Shown here: positions 46,517 through 56,174 of the stretch, piece by piece
How the letters are laid out: every line of letters begins with the position of its first letter
How positions within the stretch are numbered: position 1 is the first letter of the stretch
Source: an uncultured Erythrobacter sp.
Lineage (GTDB): Bacteria; Pseudomonadota; Alphaproteobacteria; Sphingomonadales; Sphingomonadaceae
DNA: 64,000 bases
Reading direction: 5' to 3'
NCBI RefSeq assembly: GCF_947499705.1
Contig: NZ_CANMPJ010000001.1
Coordinates: forward strand, 1,833,501 to 1,897,500
Made by a program: the position numbers and the translations under genes
Notes under the pieces: model-generated
The model's input: only the letters and a program-made list of their open reading frames with translations
What the model was told of the DNA's origin: nothing
Databases searched by the model: none

Positions 46517-47977
46517 TTATCCTTCGAAGTTTTCCGAGACCAACTGGTCGATCAGACGCGCGCCATAGCCGGTCGCGCCTTTGTCCCAAGTGTGTCCGGG
46601 CTTGTCGGCCCAGACCATGCCCGCAATGTCACAATGCGCCCACGGCGTGCCCTTCTTGATGAAGCGGTGTAGGAACTGTGCGGCCGTGATCGAGCCTGCC
46701 GGACGCGGCCCGACATTCTTGATGTCGGCGATCGGAGAATCGATCAGTTTGTCATAGGCCGGACCAATCGGCAGGCGCCAGAGCTTGTCACCGGTCGTCT
46801 TGCCTGCGCCCAGCAGCTGCTCCGAAAGATCATCGTCGTTAGAAAAAAGCCCGCCATGTTCGTGGCCCAGTGCGATGATCATCGCGCCAGTCAGCGTGGC
46901 GAAATCGATGATGCGCGCGGGATCGTATTCTTCCTGAGCCCAATGCAGCGCGTCGCACAGCACCAGCCGCCCTTCGGCATCGGTGTTGAGCACTTCGACC
47001 GTCTGGCCGCTCATGGTGGTCACAACATCGCCAGGACGCTGCGCTTTGCCATCGGGCATGTTCTCGACGAGGCCCATCACCGCGACGACATTCGCCTTGG
47101 CCTTGCGCGAAACCAGCGCGAGCATGCCGCCCGCGACCGCGCCTGCGCCGCCCATATCCCACTTCATGTCTTCCATACCGGGAGGCGGCTTTAGCGAGAT
47201 GCCGCCGGTGTCGAAGGTGACGCCCTTGCCGACAAACACGGTCGGTTGTTCGTCAGGCTTGCCGCCATTCCAGGAGATCGCCAGCAGACGCGAAGGCCGC
47301 TCGGAGCCCTGCCCCACGCCTAGCAATGCGCCCATGCCAAGTTCAGCCATTGCGTCATCATCGAGCACTGTGATTTCCGCACCGGTGCCTTCGAACGCTT
47401 CTTCGCACAAAGCGACAAAGCTCTCCGGATAGACGATGTTGGCAGGCTCGGCGACGAGCATGCGAGTGAACTCGACACCCTTGGCGATGGCAGATGCTGT
47501 TTCCCACGCGTCTTCGGTCCCGGCTGGCGCGCCGATGACATGGACCTGCTCTAGCGATGGGCGCTTCTCAGCGGCGAGTTTGGTGCGATATTTGTCGTGC
47601 CGCCATGCGCGTAGCCGCACACCGAGCAAGACAGCGGCCGCTTCCTCGCCCGACAGATCGGCATGGCCGAGATCGAGCACCATAGCGGTCTCGCCGGAAG
47701 TCAGGAACTTCGCGGTCAGCGCCGCGCCAGCCTTTTCAACATTCAGCCGACGGTTCGCCGCTGCGCTTTCACCGGCACCGGTCAAGGCAACCCGCTTTAG
47801 CGAGCCTTCGTCCATGGCAAACCCTTCGAACACCTGACCGGTGCGCCCGGCAAAGCGCGCGGCGTGCGCGCCATCTGTCAGCGCCGCATCAAGATCGGCC
47901 AGCGCATCCCCCTGATTCACGACCCGGGCAACTAGCCGGACATTGGCAGGGGATGTTTCGGTGAATTGGATTTGCAT
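46517..47977 (-). CDS. pepA: Leucyl aminopeptidase (M17)
   Basis: This 486-residue protein has an N-terminal macro-like domain and a C-terminal catalytic domain. The dizinc signature [14 protein letters not shown] is complete, with upstream ligands in [29 protein letters not shown]. It removes N-terminal residues from peptides in the cytoplasm, and some PepA proteins also bind DNA. It is divergent from lptD and is the first gene of the pepA-DUF2256-holC strand. Confidence 0.96.
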   Translation of the reverse strand: MQIQFTETSPANVRLVARVVNQGDALADLDAALTDGAHAARFAGRTGQVFEGFAMDEGSLKRVALTGAGESAAANRRLNVEKAGAALTAKFLTSGETAMVLDLGHADLSGEEAAAVLLGVRLRAWRHDKYRTKLAAEKRPSLEQVHVIGAPAGTEDAWETASAIAKGVEFTRMLVAEPANIVYPESFVALCEEAFEGTGAEITVLDDDAMAELGMGALLGVGQGSERPSRLLAISWNGGKPDEQPTVFVGKGVTFDTGGISLKPPPGMEDMKWDMGGAGAVAGGMLALVSRKAKANVVAVMGLVENMPDGKAQRPGDVVTTMSGQTVEVLNTDAEGRLVLCDALHWAQEEYDPARIIDFATLTGAMIIALGHEHGGLFSNDDDLSEQLLGAGKTTGDKLWRLPIGPAYDKLIDSPIADIKNVGPRPAGSITAAQFLHRFIKKGTPWAHCDIAGMVWADKPGHTWDKGATGYGARLIDQLVSENFEG

Positions 47978-48116
47978 GCTTTCTCCGCAATTGGCTGACA
48001 GCTCTGGGGGCCGCTGGGGACAGATTTAACGAACGCACGAAACGGCTTGTCGGTGCCGAGAAACGGGCATTGGAATGGCGATTGCGATTAGGCGCGAGCG
48101 GTGCGATAGGCAAGGC

Positions 48117-50498
48117 ATGTCGGGAGGTTCAAAGGTAGCTGTTTTACTGGTTACCGCTGCAAATGTGCGCGCATCATCGCAGCTGGCCTCCGCTCGGGCG
48201 GCGCTGGCCGCTGCGCTTGTGGCTGCGCCAATGGTTTTGGCAGCTCCCGCTGCAGCCCAGTCCGAAACGCCGAGCGAAGAAGAAATCGAGGCTATCGAGC
48301 GGGCAATGGAGCAAGAGGGCTCCGGCAATCCGACCGGCTTGTTAGATACGCCGCCCGAACCGATCACGCTGGATGAGGCGCTGTTAGAAAGTTCCGGCGA
48401 GCGGATCGACTTCGAAGCCGATCAGCTCGCTTACGACAACGTGGCTGACGTCATAACAGCACGCGGCAATGTTGTTCTGCGCAGCGATGATCGCTCGGTC
48501 GTCGCAGATGAAGTGGTGTGGGACCGCAAAAGCGGCATGATCTTCGCAAATGGCAATGTCCGCTTCGTCGATGAGCGCGGCAATCAACTTTTCACCGATT
48601 CGATAGAACTCACCGACAAGTTCGAAGCAGGCGCAATGGAGGAATTGCTCGTCGCGCTGCGTGCAGGCGGACGATTGGCGGCACGATCTGGCGAGCGCGG
48701 TGAAGATGGCACAGTCATCTTGACAGATGCCGCCTACACCGCCTGCGCTGTCACAGGCGAAGATGACTGCGCCAAAGATCCGAGCTGGCGGATCACCGCC
48801 GACCGGGTCACCTATGACCCCGAAGAAAACCGGGTGCAGTTCGACGGCGCGATGCTGGAACTGTTCGGCGCGCGTATCCTGCCTCTGCCCGGCCTCGCCT
48901 TGCGCACCGACGGGAGAGCCGAGTCCGGCTTCCTTGTACCGAACATCCGGGTCTCCAACGTCAACGGTGTCGAAGTTTCGAGCGAATATTACTGGCGCCT
49001 GGCCGATAACAAGGATCTGACGCTGGGTGCCTTTGTCTTCTCCGAAGTGGCTCCGATGGTCTCCGCCGAGTGGCGTCACCTGACGGAGAAAGGAGCGTAC
49101 CAGATCACAGGATACGCCACTTCCAGCAGCCGCGTCGCCGATTTCACCGGTGTCCCGACCACCGAGAGCGATCCGCGCGGGTATCTGTTCGCCAACGGGA
49201 AGTTCCAACTGACGCCCGAATGGAGCCTGACCGGATCAATCCGCGCTGCCAGCGACCGGACCTTCCTGCGGCGCTACGATCTCAGCCGCGATGACCGTTT
49301 GCGCTCGACCATCAATCTGGAGCGGATCGACGACAAATCGTACCTGTCACTCGCCGGATGGGCTACGCAGACGCTGCGGATCAATGCCGAGCAGGGTCAG
49401 ATCCCGGTCGCACTGCCCGCTTTCGATTACCGGCGCCTGATAGACGACCCGGTTTTGGGCGGTGAGATCCAATTGCAGGCGAACACGCTCAGTCTGATCC
49501 GCACCGAGGGGCAGGATACCCAACGCGCTTTTGCCGGGGCGACATGGAACCTCAGCACTCTGACCAATTTCGGTCAGGTCGTGACCCTGACCGCCCTCGT
49601 GCGCGGCGATGTCTACAACACCAACGATACGCTTTCGACGGTGACCGAAATCTATCGCGGCAATGAAGGCTTCACCGCTCGCGGCATCGCGACGGCTGCG
49701 GTCGACGTAGAATGGCCATTCGTTGGTGAAGCCTTTGGCGGGACGCAGATATTCACGCCGCGGGTGCAACTGGTTGCCAGCCCCAAGATCCGCAATCTCG
49801 CCGTGCCCAACGAAGACGCGCGCGCCATCGACCTGGAGGATTCCAATCTGTTCGCGCTTAACCGCTTCCCCGGATACGACCGGGTCGAAGACGGAGTGCG
49901 GGTGACGTGGGGGGTCGACTGGGAACTCAACAAACCGAGCTGGCGTGTGAAGGCCAATGTCGGCCAATCCTACCGGCTTGAAGCGCAGGGCGACGAGTTT
50001 CCGGACGGCACCGGACTATCCGGACGGGTATCTGACTTCGTTGGTCGCGCGGAGGTGCGCTATCGCGATTTCCTGAAATTCACGCACCGATTCAGGCTCG
50101 ACAAAGACAATCTCGCCATCCGCCGCAATGAAATCGACGCCACTATCGGATCACGCCGCACCTATATGGAAGTCGGTTACCTGCGCCTCAACCGCGACAT
50201 CACCACCGTTGAGGATTTGCAGGACCGCGAGGAATTTCGCGCCGCTGGGCGGGTCGCCGTTACCAACAATTGGTCGGTGTTCGGGTCCGGCGTGTTCAAC
50301 CTGACCGGTGCCGATGAAGACCCAACCTTTTCCCCGGACGGATTCGAACCGATCCGCACCCGGCTTGGCGTCGCCTACCAGGACGACTGCATCGAATTCG
50401 GCCTGACATGGCGGCGTGACTTTATCACCGCAGGTGACGCCGAGCGCGGAAACACCTTCCAGCTTTTCTTTGCGCTACGGAACCTCGGGTTCCGGTAG
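48117..50498 (+). CDS. lptD: LPS-assembly outer membrane protein LptD
   Basis: This protein is 793 residues from ATG 48117 (an ATG at 48075 would precede the signal with a basic stretch). A signal peptide ends near PAAAQ. An OstA/LptA-like N-terminal domain (IDFEADQLAYDNVADVITARGNVVLRSDDRSVVADEVVWDR) precedes the 26-strand barrel domain (FLVPNIRVSNVNGVEVSSEYYWRLADNKDLTLG). The terminal strand ends QLFFALRNLGFR. With LptE it places LPS in the outer leaflet. The 3' end is tandemly repeated twice more downstream. surA, pdxA and rsmA follow in the order common in proteobacteria. Confidence 0.96.
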   Translation: MSGGSKVAVLLVTAANVRASSQLASARAALAAALVAAPMVLAAPAAAQSETPSEEEIEAIERAMEQEGSGNPTGLLDTPPEPITLDEALLESSGERIDFEADQLAYDNVADVITARGNVVLRSDDRSVVADEVVWDRKSGMIFANGNVRFVDERGNQLFTDSIELTDKFEAGAMEELLVALRAGGRLAARSGERGEDGTVILTDAAYTACAVTGEDDCAKDPSWRITADRVTYDPEENRVQFDGAMLELFGARILPLPGLALRTDGRAESGFLVPNIRVSNVNGVEVSSEYYWRLADNKDLTLGAFVFSEVAPMVSAEWRHLTEKGAYQITGYATSSSRVADFTGVPTTESDPRGYLFANGKFQLTPEWSLTGSIRAASDRTFLRRYDLSRDDRLRSTINLERIDDKSYLSLAGWATQTLRINAEQGQIPVALPAFDYRRLIDDPVLGGEIQLQANTLSLIRTEGQDTQRAFAGATWNLSTLTNFGQVVTLTALVRGDVYNTNDTLSTVTEIYRGNEGFTARGIATAAVDVEWPFVGEAFGGTQIFTPRVQLVASPKIRNLAVPNEDARAIDLEDSNLFALNRFPGYDRVEDGVRVTWGVDWELNKPSWRVKANVGQSYRLEAQGDEFPDGTGLSGRVSDFVGRAEVRYRDFLKFTHRFRLDKDNLAIRRNEIDATIGSRRTYMEVGYLRLNRDITTVEDLQDREEFRAAGRVAVTNNWSVFGSGVFNLTGADEDPTFSPDGFEPIRTRLGVAYQDDCIEFGLTWRRDFITAGDAERGNTFQLFFALRNLGFR

Positions 50499-50592
50499 AC
50501 GCGGGCCAGCTGTTCTTTGCGCTACGGAACCTCGGGTTCCGGTAGACGCGAGCCAGCTGTTCTTTGCGCTCCGCAATCTGAGCTCCCGCTGA
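50460..50592 (+). repeat. Triple 47-bp tandem repeat of the lptD 3' end
   Basis: The last 39 bases of lptD (50460-50498, encoding QLFFALRNLGFR and stop) recur at 50507-50545 with a single change, and again at 50554-50592 in a more diverged form encoding QLFFALRNLSSR and a TGA. Each copy is separated by acgcg(g/a)gc. The 47-bp period is not a multiple of three, so the copies lie in different frames. Confidence 0.95.
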
Positions 50593-50781
50593 GCCGCCGG
50601 AAACCATCCCCAGCCGCCGATTGGCACGGCAAATAAAAGTGGCTAATGGGTGCGGGACGGGAAAAAGCCGGACTCAGCCGCGGTTAAGCCGCGCTCGGGC
50701 ATTCGGCGACAGACAAAAGCGAAATGCCACGGTCGAGGGAAAGCGTGGTACTCCAGTTTGATAAAATCGGGATTGATTACA

Positions 50782-52134
50782 GTGACATTCAAGGCGTTTT
50801 CGAAATCGTGCGCAGCAATAGCCATGGCGGGTCTGTTTGGCCTCGCCTCAGCACCTGCCGCTGCACAAACCACTGCTGTTCCGACTGCGGACAATCCGTT
50901 TGGACTGCCGGAAAGCATCAACATTCTCGGGCCCGAAAACCCGAACGAACGTTCCGCAACCGCTGTCGTGAACGGGTTTGTCATCACCGGTACTGACGTC
51001 AATCAACGCGTGGCACTAGTCACGTCGGCGTCAAATGCAGAAGTGACAGAAGAAGAGCTGAACCGGCTTCGCGTGCAAGTGCTGCGCAACCTGATCGATG
51101 AAACCCTCAAAATTCAGGCCGCCGAGGCGCTGGAAATGCCGGTGACGCGCGCCGAAATCAATCAGACCTACAATCAACTCGCAGCGCAGAATTTTGGTCA
51201 AGAACCCGAAAAGATGGACGAGTATCTCGTTTCGGTCGGGTCTTCGGCAAACGCGCTCAAGCGCCAGATCGAAGGCGAAATCGCCTGGGAAAACCTGCTT
51301 CGCCGCAACATCACGCCATTCGTCAATGTCGCGGCAGAGGAAGTGAACGACGTGCTCGCCCGGCTCGAGGAATCACGTGGGACGGAAGAGTATCGGCTCG
51401 GCGAGATCTATCTTTCGGCAACCCGTGAAAACCGCGAAAGCGTGCTTCAGAATGCCGAGCGGATTATGGAGCAATTGCGCGGCGGCGGCAGTTTCGTCGC
51501 CTATGCACGGCAGTTCTCCGAAGCGACCACTGCTGTTGTCGGCGGCGATCTCGGCTTCGTGCGCCTCGGGCAATTGCCCCCGGCCCTCGCCACCGCAGCG
51601 CGCAATCTGCAGCCCGGACAGCTTGTCGGACCGATCGAGATTCCGGGCGGATTCTCGATCCTTTACCTGATCGACAAGCGCCAGGTTCTGATGGCCGACC
51701 CGCGAGACGCAGTGCTCAGCCTGAAACAGATCTCGATCAGTTTCGATCCGGGCATGGAACAGGCTGCAGCTGAAGCGAAGGTCAACGAATTCGGCACTTT
51801 CGTGCAGAACCTGCGCGGCTGTGCGGATGCAGAGGCAGCAGGTGCCCGGATCGGCGCATCGGTCGTTTCGAATGACCAGATCCGCGCACGCTCGCTCCCA
51901 GAGCAATTGCAAGGGATCATACTCAACCTGCAAATCGGTCAGACCACTCCGGCTTTCGGTTCTGTCGAAGAAGGCGTCCGGGTCCTGATGCTCTGCGGAC
52001 GTGAGGAGCCCGAGCAGGCGGGCGGTCCGACCTTCGCAACTGTAGAACAGCAGATTGAGCAAGACCGTATCACCAAGCGCGCTCAGCGTTATCTGCGCGA
52101 TCTGCGCAACGACGCATATATCGAATACAATTGA
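50782..52134 (+). CDS. surA: Periplasmic chaperone/peptidyl-prolyl isomerase SurA
   Basis: This protein is 450 residues from GTG 50782, about 9 bases after a cggga site; TTG 50773 is the alternative and the GTG at 50650 is too far upstream. A signal peptide ends APAAAQ. The SurA N-domain has SATAVVNGFVITGTDVNQRVAL and LIDETLKIQAAEAL. One parvulin PPIase domain (EYRLGEIYLSATREN, GGSFVAYARQFSEATTAVVGGDLGFVRLGQLPPAL) is visible, with a second region possibly degenerate. It delivers outer membrane proteins such as LptD. pdxA is coupled by TTGA. Confidence 0.94.
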   Translation: MTFKAFSKSCAAIAMAGLFGLASAPAAAQTTAVPTADNPFGLPESINILGPENPNERSATAVVNGFVITGTDVNQRVALVTSASNAEVTEEELNRLRVQVLRNLIDETLKIQAAEALEMPVTRAEINQTYNQLAAQNFGQEPEKMDEYLVSVGSSANALKRQIEGEIAWENLLRRNITPFVNVAAEEVNDVLARLEESRGTEEYRLGEIYLSATRENRESVLQNAERIMEQLRGGGSFVAYARQFSEATTAVVGGDLGFVRLGQLPPALATAARNLQPGQLVGPIEIPGGFSILYLIDKRQVLMADPRDAVLSLKQISISFDPGMEQAAAEAKVNEFGTFVQNLRGCADAEAAGARIGASVVSNDQIRARSLPEQLQGIILNLQIGQTTPAFGSVEEGVRVLMLCGREEPEQAGGPTFATVEQQIEQDRITKRAQRYLRDLRNDAYIEYN

Positions 52135-53165
52135 GCAGCCACGCCCCGTCCGATTTCCCGCTCGCAGTCAGTTTGGGCGATCCGGCGGGGATCGGGCCAG
52201 AGATTATTTGCGCCAGCTATGACCGCCTGAAGGGCGATCGGACCACGCGGCCTTTCTTCGTAGTTGGCGGCATGGAAGTGTTGCGCGCCGCTGCAGACAC
52301 GCGCGGGATCGACTGTCCGCTTGTTCCGATTGCCGAGGCACATGAGGCCGAATTCGCCTTTCACGCGGGCCTTCCGGTCCTCGCAGGCCTCGATGCGCCT
52401 TACACCCCGGGCGAGCCGAGCGCCGCTGGAGCGCAGCTTGCACTGACTTCACTGCAATGGGCGACCAGGCTTGTGCTTGCTGGCGAGGTTTCCGGCATGG
52501 TGACCGCACCGGTGGCCAAGGCGCAGCTTGCTTCGGTTGGTTTCGACTACCCCGGACAGACGGAGTGTCTCGCGGGTGCATGCGGTCTCACAGTGCATGA
52601 TGCGGTGATGATGCTTGCCGGGCCTTCTTTGCGCACGGTCCCGCTAACTGTCCATGTCGCGCTCGCCGAAGTTCCGGGCAAGCTCTCGCAAGACTTGATC
52701 ATTCACAAGGCTCGCATCACCGCCGCCGCATTGCGCGGCGACTTTGGTGTTGAAAGCCCGCGACTGGCCATCGCTGGCCTCAACCCCCATGCCAGCGAAG
52801 GCGGCCAGTTCGGTGACGAAGAAGCACGGATCATCGAACCAGCAATTGCGGCACTGAAAGCAGAAGGCATCGACGTAGTTGGGCCAGTCCCCGGCGACGC
52901 GCTGTTCACCCCCCGCGCCCGCGAAACCTACGACGTAGCGCTTTGCATGTATCACGATCAGGCGCTGATCCCGCTGAAAGCGCTCGAATTCGCCGAAGGC
53001 GTGAATGTCACACTCGGCCTCCCGATCATCCGCACTTCGCCCGATCACGGGACCGCGTTCGACATTGCGGGAAAGAACATCGCCGATCCCGGTGCGATGC
53101 TGGCCGCCATCCGGATGGCGAGCGAGATGGCCACCGCGCGCGCGGCGACAGGTCCAAATGACTGA
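52131..53165 (+). CDS. pdxA: 4-Hydroxythreonine-4-phosphate dehydrogenase
   Basis: This protein is 344 residues from TTG 52131, overlapping the surA TGA. Signatures are [12 protein letters not shown] at the N-terminus, [27 protein letters not shown] with metal-binding His, and [10 protein letters not shown] with [14 protein letters not shown] at the C-terminal end. It oxidises 4-phosphohydroxy-L-threonine in pyridoxal phosphate synthesis using NAD. It lies between surA and rsmA as in many proteobacteria, and its stop overlaps the rsmA start by eight bases. Confidence 0.96.
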   Translation: MSSHAPSDFPLAVSLGDPAGIGPEIICASYDRLKGDRTTRPFFVVGGMEVLRAAADTRGIDCPLVPIAEAHEAEFAFHAGLPVLAGLDAPYTPGEPSAAGAQLALTSLQWATRLVLAGEVSGMVTAPVAKAQLASVGFDYPGQTECLAGACGLTVHDAVMMLAGPSLRTVPLTVHVALAEVPGKLSQDLIIHKARITAAALRGDFGVESPRLAIAGLNPHASEGGQFGDEEARIIEPAIAALKAEGIDVVGPVPGDALFTPRARETYDVALCMYHDQALIPLKALEFAEGVNVTLGLPIIRTSPDHGTAFDIAGKNIADPGAMLAAIRMASEMATARAATGPND

Positions 53166-53985
53166 GCTTCCACCTCTGCGGGATGTTATCGCCCGCCACG
53201 GCCTCAGCGCGTCCAAGGCACTCGGCCAGAACTTCCTGCTCGACGAGCAATTGCTTGACCGCATCGTTGCGCTTCCGGGTGATCTTGCGGGCAAAGCCGT
53301 GCTGGAAGTCGGACCCGGTCCCGGCGGGCTAACCCGCGCGCTTTTGCGAGCGGGCGCTCGGGTCACGGCCATCGAAATGGATCGCCGCTGCCTGCCAGCG
53401 CTCGAGGAACTGGGCGAAGCGTTTCCCGGTCGGCTTTCGGTGATCGAAGGCGATGCGATGAAGATCGACCACGGAGAACTGATGAACGGCGAGCCGTTCC
53501 ACATCCTCTCCAACCTGCCCTACAACGTTGGCACCGCGTTATTAGTGAAGTGGCTGAGCGGCGAAAAATGGCCGCCGCAATGGCAATCCCTTACGCTGAT
53601 GTTCCAGCGCGAAGTGGCGGAGCGGATTGTCGCCAAAGCAAACTCCGGCGCTTACGGGCGGCTTGCGGTGCTTGCCCAATGGCGGGCCGAGGCGAAGCTT
53701 GCGATGAAAGTGCACCGCAGCGCCTTCACCCCGCCGCCTAAAGTGATGAGCGCAATCGTGCATGTTACTCCGGATGAAGCGCCTAATGGTGTGGCGGCGA
53801 GGACGCTTGAGCGCTTGACGGAAGCCGCGTTCGGTCAGCGGCGGAAGATGCTGCGCCAAAGCCTAAAGGGGGTGCCGGAAGCTCTGGATGCCCTGAAATC
53901 GCTCGGCATCGATGAAACCCGACGCGCCGAAACGGTGAGCGTGGCGGAATTCGTCCAGCTCGCCCGAGCGCTAGCCAAACCTTAA
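53158..53985 (+). CDS. rsmA: 16S rRNA (adenine1518/1519-N6)-dimethyltransferase RsmA (KsgA)
   Basis: This protein is 275 residues from ATG 53158, inside the pdxA end. SAM-binding motif [17 protein letters not shown] follows the N-terminal GQNFL, and motif IV is [21 protein letters not shown] and the C-terminal [14 protein letters not shown] are typical. It dimethylates two adenines of helix 45 in 16S rRNA during late 30S assembly; loss gives kasugamycin resistance. It is the last gene of the lptD-surA-pdxA-rsmA set. Confidence 0.97.
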   Translation: MTELPPLRDVIARHGLSASKALGQNFLLDEQLLDRIVALPGDLAGKAVLEVGPGPGGLTRALLRAGARVTAIEMDRRCLPALEELGEAFPGRLSVIEGDAMKIDHGELMNGEPFHILSNLPYNVGTALLVKWLSGEKWPPQWQSLTLMFQREVAERIVAKANSGAYGRLAVLAQWRAEAKLAMKVHRSAFTPPPKVMSAIVHVTPDEAPNGVAARTLERLTEAAFGQRRKMLRQSLKGVPEALDALKSLGIDETRRAETVSVAEFVQLARALAKP

Positions 53986-54032
53986 CCAAACGCTGCTACG
54001 CCTCCTCGCAAATTAGCGCAGGTGGACGCGGT

Positions 54033-54551
54033 ATGTTGGGATTGTTCAAACCGAAAATGGCCCCCGAAGGGCCCGTTGAAATGGGTTCGGAGGTCGAAAT
54101 CGACCGCTCGGTCGAGGAAGTCTACGCCCTGATCGACTGGGCTGATCCGCGCAATGCCAAGCGCGCCACAGGCAACGAGGTCCGCGAAGTGCCCGGCAAG
54201 CCCGGCCAGTTCGAAATGGTCATGCCGTTCATGGACGATGTTGTGTTCGAATTCCTCGTGACCGAGGCCGTGCCCCATCGCAAGTACGCCTTTGGCTGCG
54301 TGATCAAGCCGTCGATGGGCAATCTGGCATACAATCACGAGACCTACGAACTCGAGCCGCTGGGCGACGACAAGTGCCGCCTGACACTCACATGCGAGAC
54401 GACTTTCTTCGACGGGCTTCGAATGGGCGAGTTCACTCAGGAAGTCGCGACCATGGCCGCATCGGTGCAAAGCTCGCTGCAGAAGTTCAAACTGCAGGCA
54501 GAACACGGCGCGGAAGTGGCCAAGGCAGTCGAAGAAAACACGCTGCTGTAA
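54033..54551 (+). CDS. SRPBCC superfamily protein
   Basis: This 172-residue protein begins with a short linker and then VEMGSEVEIDRSVEEVYALIDWADPRN, the first strand and helix of the START/Bet v 1-like cavity fold. The remaining strands (FEMVMPFMDDVVFEFLV, YELEPLGDDKCRLTLTCETTF) and a long C-terminal helix (EFTQEVATMAASVQSSLQKFKLQAE) complete it. Such proteins bind hydrophobic ligands or act as cyclases. It follows rsmA by 47 bases; the ligand is unknown. Confidence 0.85.
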   Translation: MLGLFKPKMAPEGPVEMGSEVEIDRSVEEVYALIDWADPRNAKRATGNEVREVPGKPGQFEMVMPFMDDVVFEFLVTEAVPHRKYAFGCVIKPSMGNLAYNHETYELEPLGDDKCRLTLTCETTFFDGLRMGEFTQEVATMAASVQSSLQKFKLQAEHGAEVAKAVEENTLL

Positions 54552-54576
54552 GAGAAATTCGGGGCTTTACACTCAG

Positions 54577-54593
54577 GGCCCTTGTCACGGGCC
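54577..54593 (+). terminator. Weak hairpin after the SRPBCC gene
   Basis: ggccc (54577-54581) pairs with gggcc (54589-54593) around a 7-base loop, followed by ttct. It lies in the 49-base gap between convergent genes and could be a transcript end. Confidence 0.35.
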
Positions 54594-54600
54594 TTCTGCG

Positions 54601-55617
54601 TCATCGGAGCGCACGCAGCCGCGCCATCATCTGGCGTTCTTCGCTTGTGGTCCACCCTTCGTCCATCACTCGGATTAGCGTATTTCGCAGGTCGCTGTTC
54701 AGCCGCAGGGCCTGCAATACGTTGCCGCCGCCCCGCAACACACGCTGCGAATAGAGCAGCGCAATCTCGTCGACATCGCTGGTGTAGCTTTCATCGAGGG
54801 CGAGGAAGATTGCGTGCACCCGGTCGAGGTCGATTCCGATCTCCCGGTACATCGCGCGCGCCAGCCCCACCTCGTCGGTACTCCAGAAGCTTGTGAACCG
54901 ATCGATGAATGCTCCAGCCTGCTGGTCCGACGGGCCAACCGCCGCGACATAGGCCTGGTCGGCGAGCAATGCTCCGGCCACACCGCCGACAAATGCGCCG
55001 ACGGCAACACCTACCGGGCCCAGCCAGACACCCGCTAGCGCGCCCGCTGCGATACTGCCACCCAGGCCGCCGGCAATGTTCGACACCTCGCGGCCGGTTT
55101 GCCACGCGGGGTCTTCTGCATTGGCGATGTTGTAGACCGCAATGCCGATCCCGATCAGGAACAACGCTCGTCCTGCCGCCCCGGCCCTCGCCGCGAACCG
55201 GGTCGCACTTGCCCGCGGTCGCCCGGCGGATTCGACCACTTCGAGATAGACCCGCGTCTGCTGCGCGTTGTCGAGCTGAGAGAACGTCTTCCCGTCGTAC
55301 AATCGCCGCGACAGACGCTCCAGCAAGTCATCCAATGCCAAGCCATTGGCCTTGAGATTTCTCGCAAGCGCTCTCCCGAGCGAAGCGGAACGCGCGCGCT
55401 GCACATCCAGAAGCTTGTTGCGCATGCCATGTGCGGATTCAGCAGCTGCACGCGCCGACATTTCTCCACTCCGGTAGGCGTTGCGTAGAGATTCGCTGAT
55501 CTTCTGCGCTTCCTGGATGTATCGTGAGCGGACCGATGAGATGTTGATGAACTGGTACGCGAAATTGATGGCTGAGCTTTCGAGCGCACGGATCGCCTGT
55601 TCCGTATTGGGATCCAT
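54601..55617 (-). CDS. Glycine-zipper membrane protein of unknown function
   Basis: This protein is 338 residues from ATG 55617. Residues 1-145 are helical and charged, coiled-coil-like (ISSVRSRYIQEAQKISESLRNAYRS). A hydrophobic segment (ALFLIGIGIAVYNIANA, about 151-167) is followed by a long glycine-zipper region (about 183-218, AGALAGVWLGPVGVAVGAFV and neighbours). The soluble C-terminus contains MYREIGIDLDRVHAIFLALDES. Such zipper segments occur in membrane-inserting toxins and effectors, but no toxin domain is recognised. It starts 11 bases after the previous unknown gene, so the two form a pair. Confidence 0.72.
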   Translation of the reverse strand: MDPNTEQAIRALESSAINFAYQFINISSVRSRYIQEAQKISESLRNAYRSGEMSARAAAESAHGMRNKLLDVQRARSASLGRALARNLKANGLALDDLLERLSRRLYDGKTFSQLDNAQQTRVYLEVVESAGRPRASATRFAARAGAAGRALFLIGIGIAVYNIANAEDPAWQTGREVSNIAGGLGGSIAAGALAGVWLGPVGVAVGAFVGGVAGALLADQAYVAAVGPSDQQAGAFIDRFTSFWSTDEVGLARAMYREIGIDLDRVHAIFLALDESYTSDVDEIALLYSQRVLRGGGNVLQALRLNSDLRNTLIRVMDEGWTTSEERQMMARLRALR

Positions 55618-55628
55618 CTGTCTCTGAG

Positions 55629-56174
55629 TCACACAACCTCTCCGTATTCGAGAAACAAATGGCGGCGGGCGAAGAGGCCGCCACGCCTGCGCGCGCCGCG
55701 CGGTAGCCCGCCAAAGACCCTGCGACCCGCAGAATCGATCGACAAAGACCATACCGCGTCGCTTTCAAAGCGAAACCGCAAAGTGTTGTTTGCTGCGCCT
55801 ACCTCTTTGAAAATACCGCTCGAATAGATTGTGCCGATTACGATGTGATCGAGGATTCTGTTCTTGCGAACGAGCACAAGGTGCAGCTGCTCCTCATACG
55901 GCGTGTCTTCATCGAGGACGAGCAGCGTGTCCGCAACATCGATGGCGTATTGTTCAATCAGAATTGCCGCATCGATGGTGATGCGCTTGCCGTCGTTCCG
56001 CGACCGCAAGACAATTTTGGGAACGGGCTCCCGCTGGCTTTCAAGAGCTTCAAAACGATCTGTCGGGGTCACCTGAAAAAGGTACGAAGGTCGCGGTCCA
56101 ACGTCAAACGCGAATGGCCGATCCCAGAGCAATCGTGTTGAATGCTCTAACCCGCTTTCTTCACCTGCCGCCAT
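55629..56174 (-). CDS. Hypothetical protein paired with the glycine-zipper gene
   Basis: This protein is up to 181 residues from ATG 56174, which lies inside the 3' end of malate synthase; a later non-ATG start is possible. It has no signal peptide and appears beta-rich ([68 protein letters not shown]). The arginine-rich C-terminus is [21 protein letters not shown]. No family is recognised. The tight spacing with the glycine-zipper gene suggests a two-protein unit, for example effector and adaptor, which is speculative. Confidence 0.6.
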   Translation of the reverse strand: MAAGEESGLEHSTRLLWDRPFAFDVGPRPSYLFQVTPTDRFEALESQREPVPKIVLRSRNDGKRITIDAAILIEQYAIDVADTLLVLDEDTPYEEQLHLVLVRKNRILDHIVIGTIYSSGIFKEVGAANNTLRFRFESDAVWSLSIDSAGRRVFGGLPRGARRRGGLFARRHLFLEYGEVV

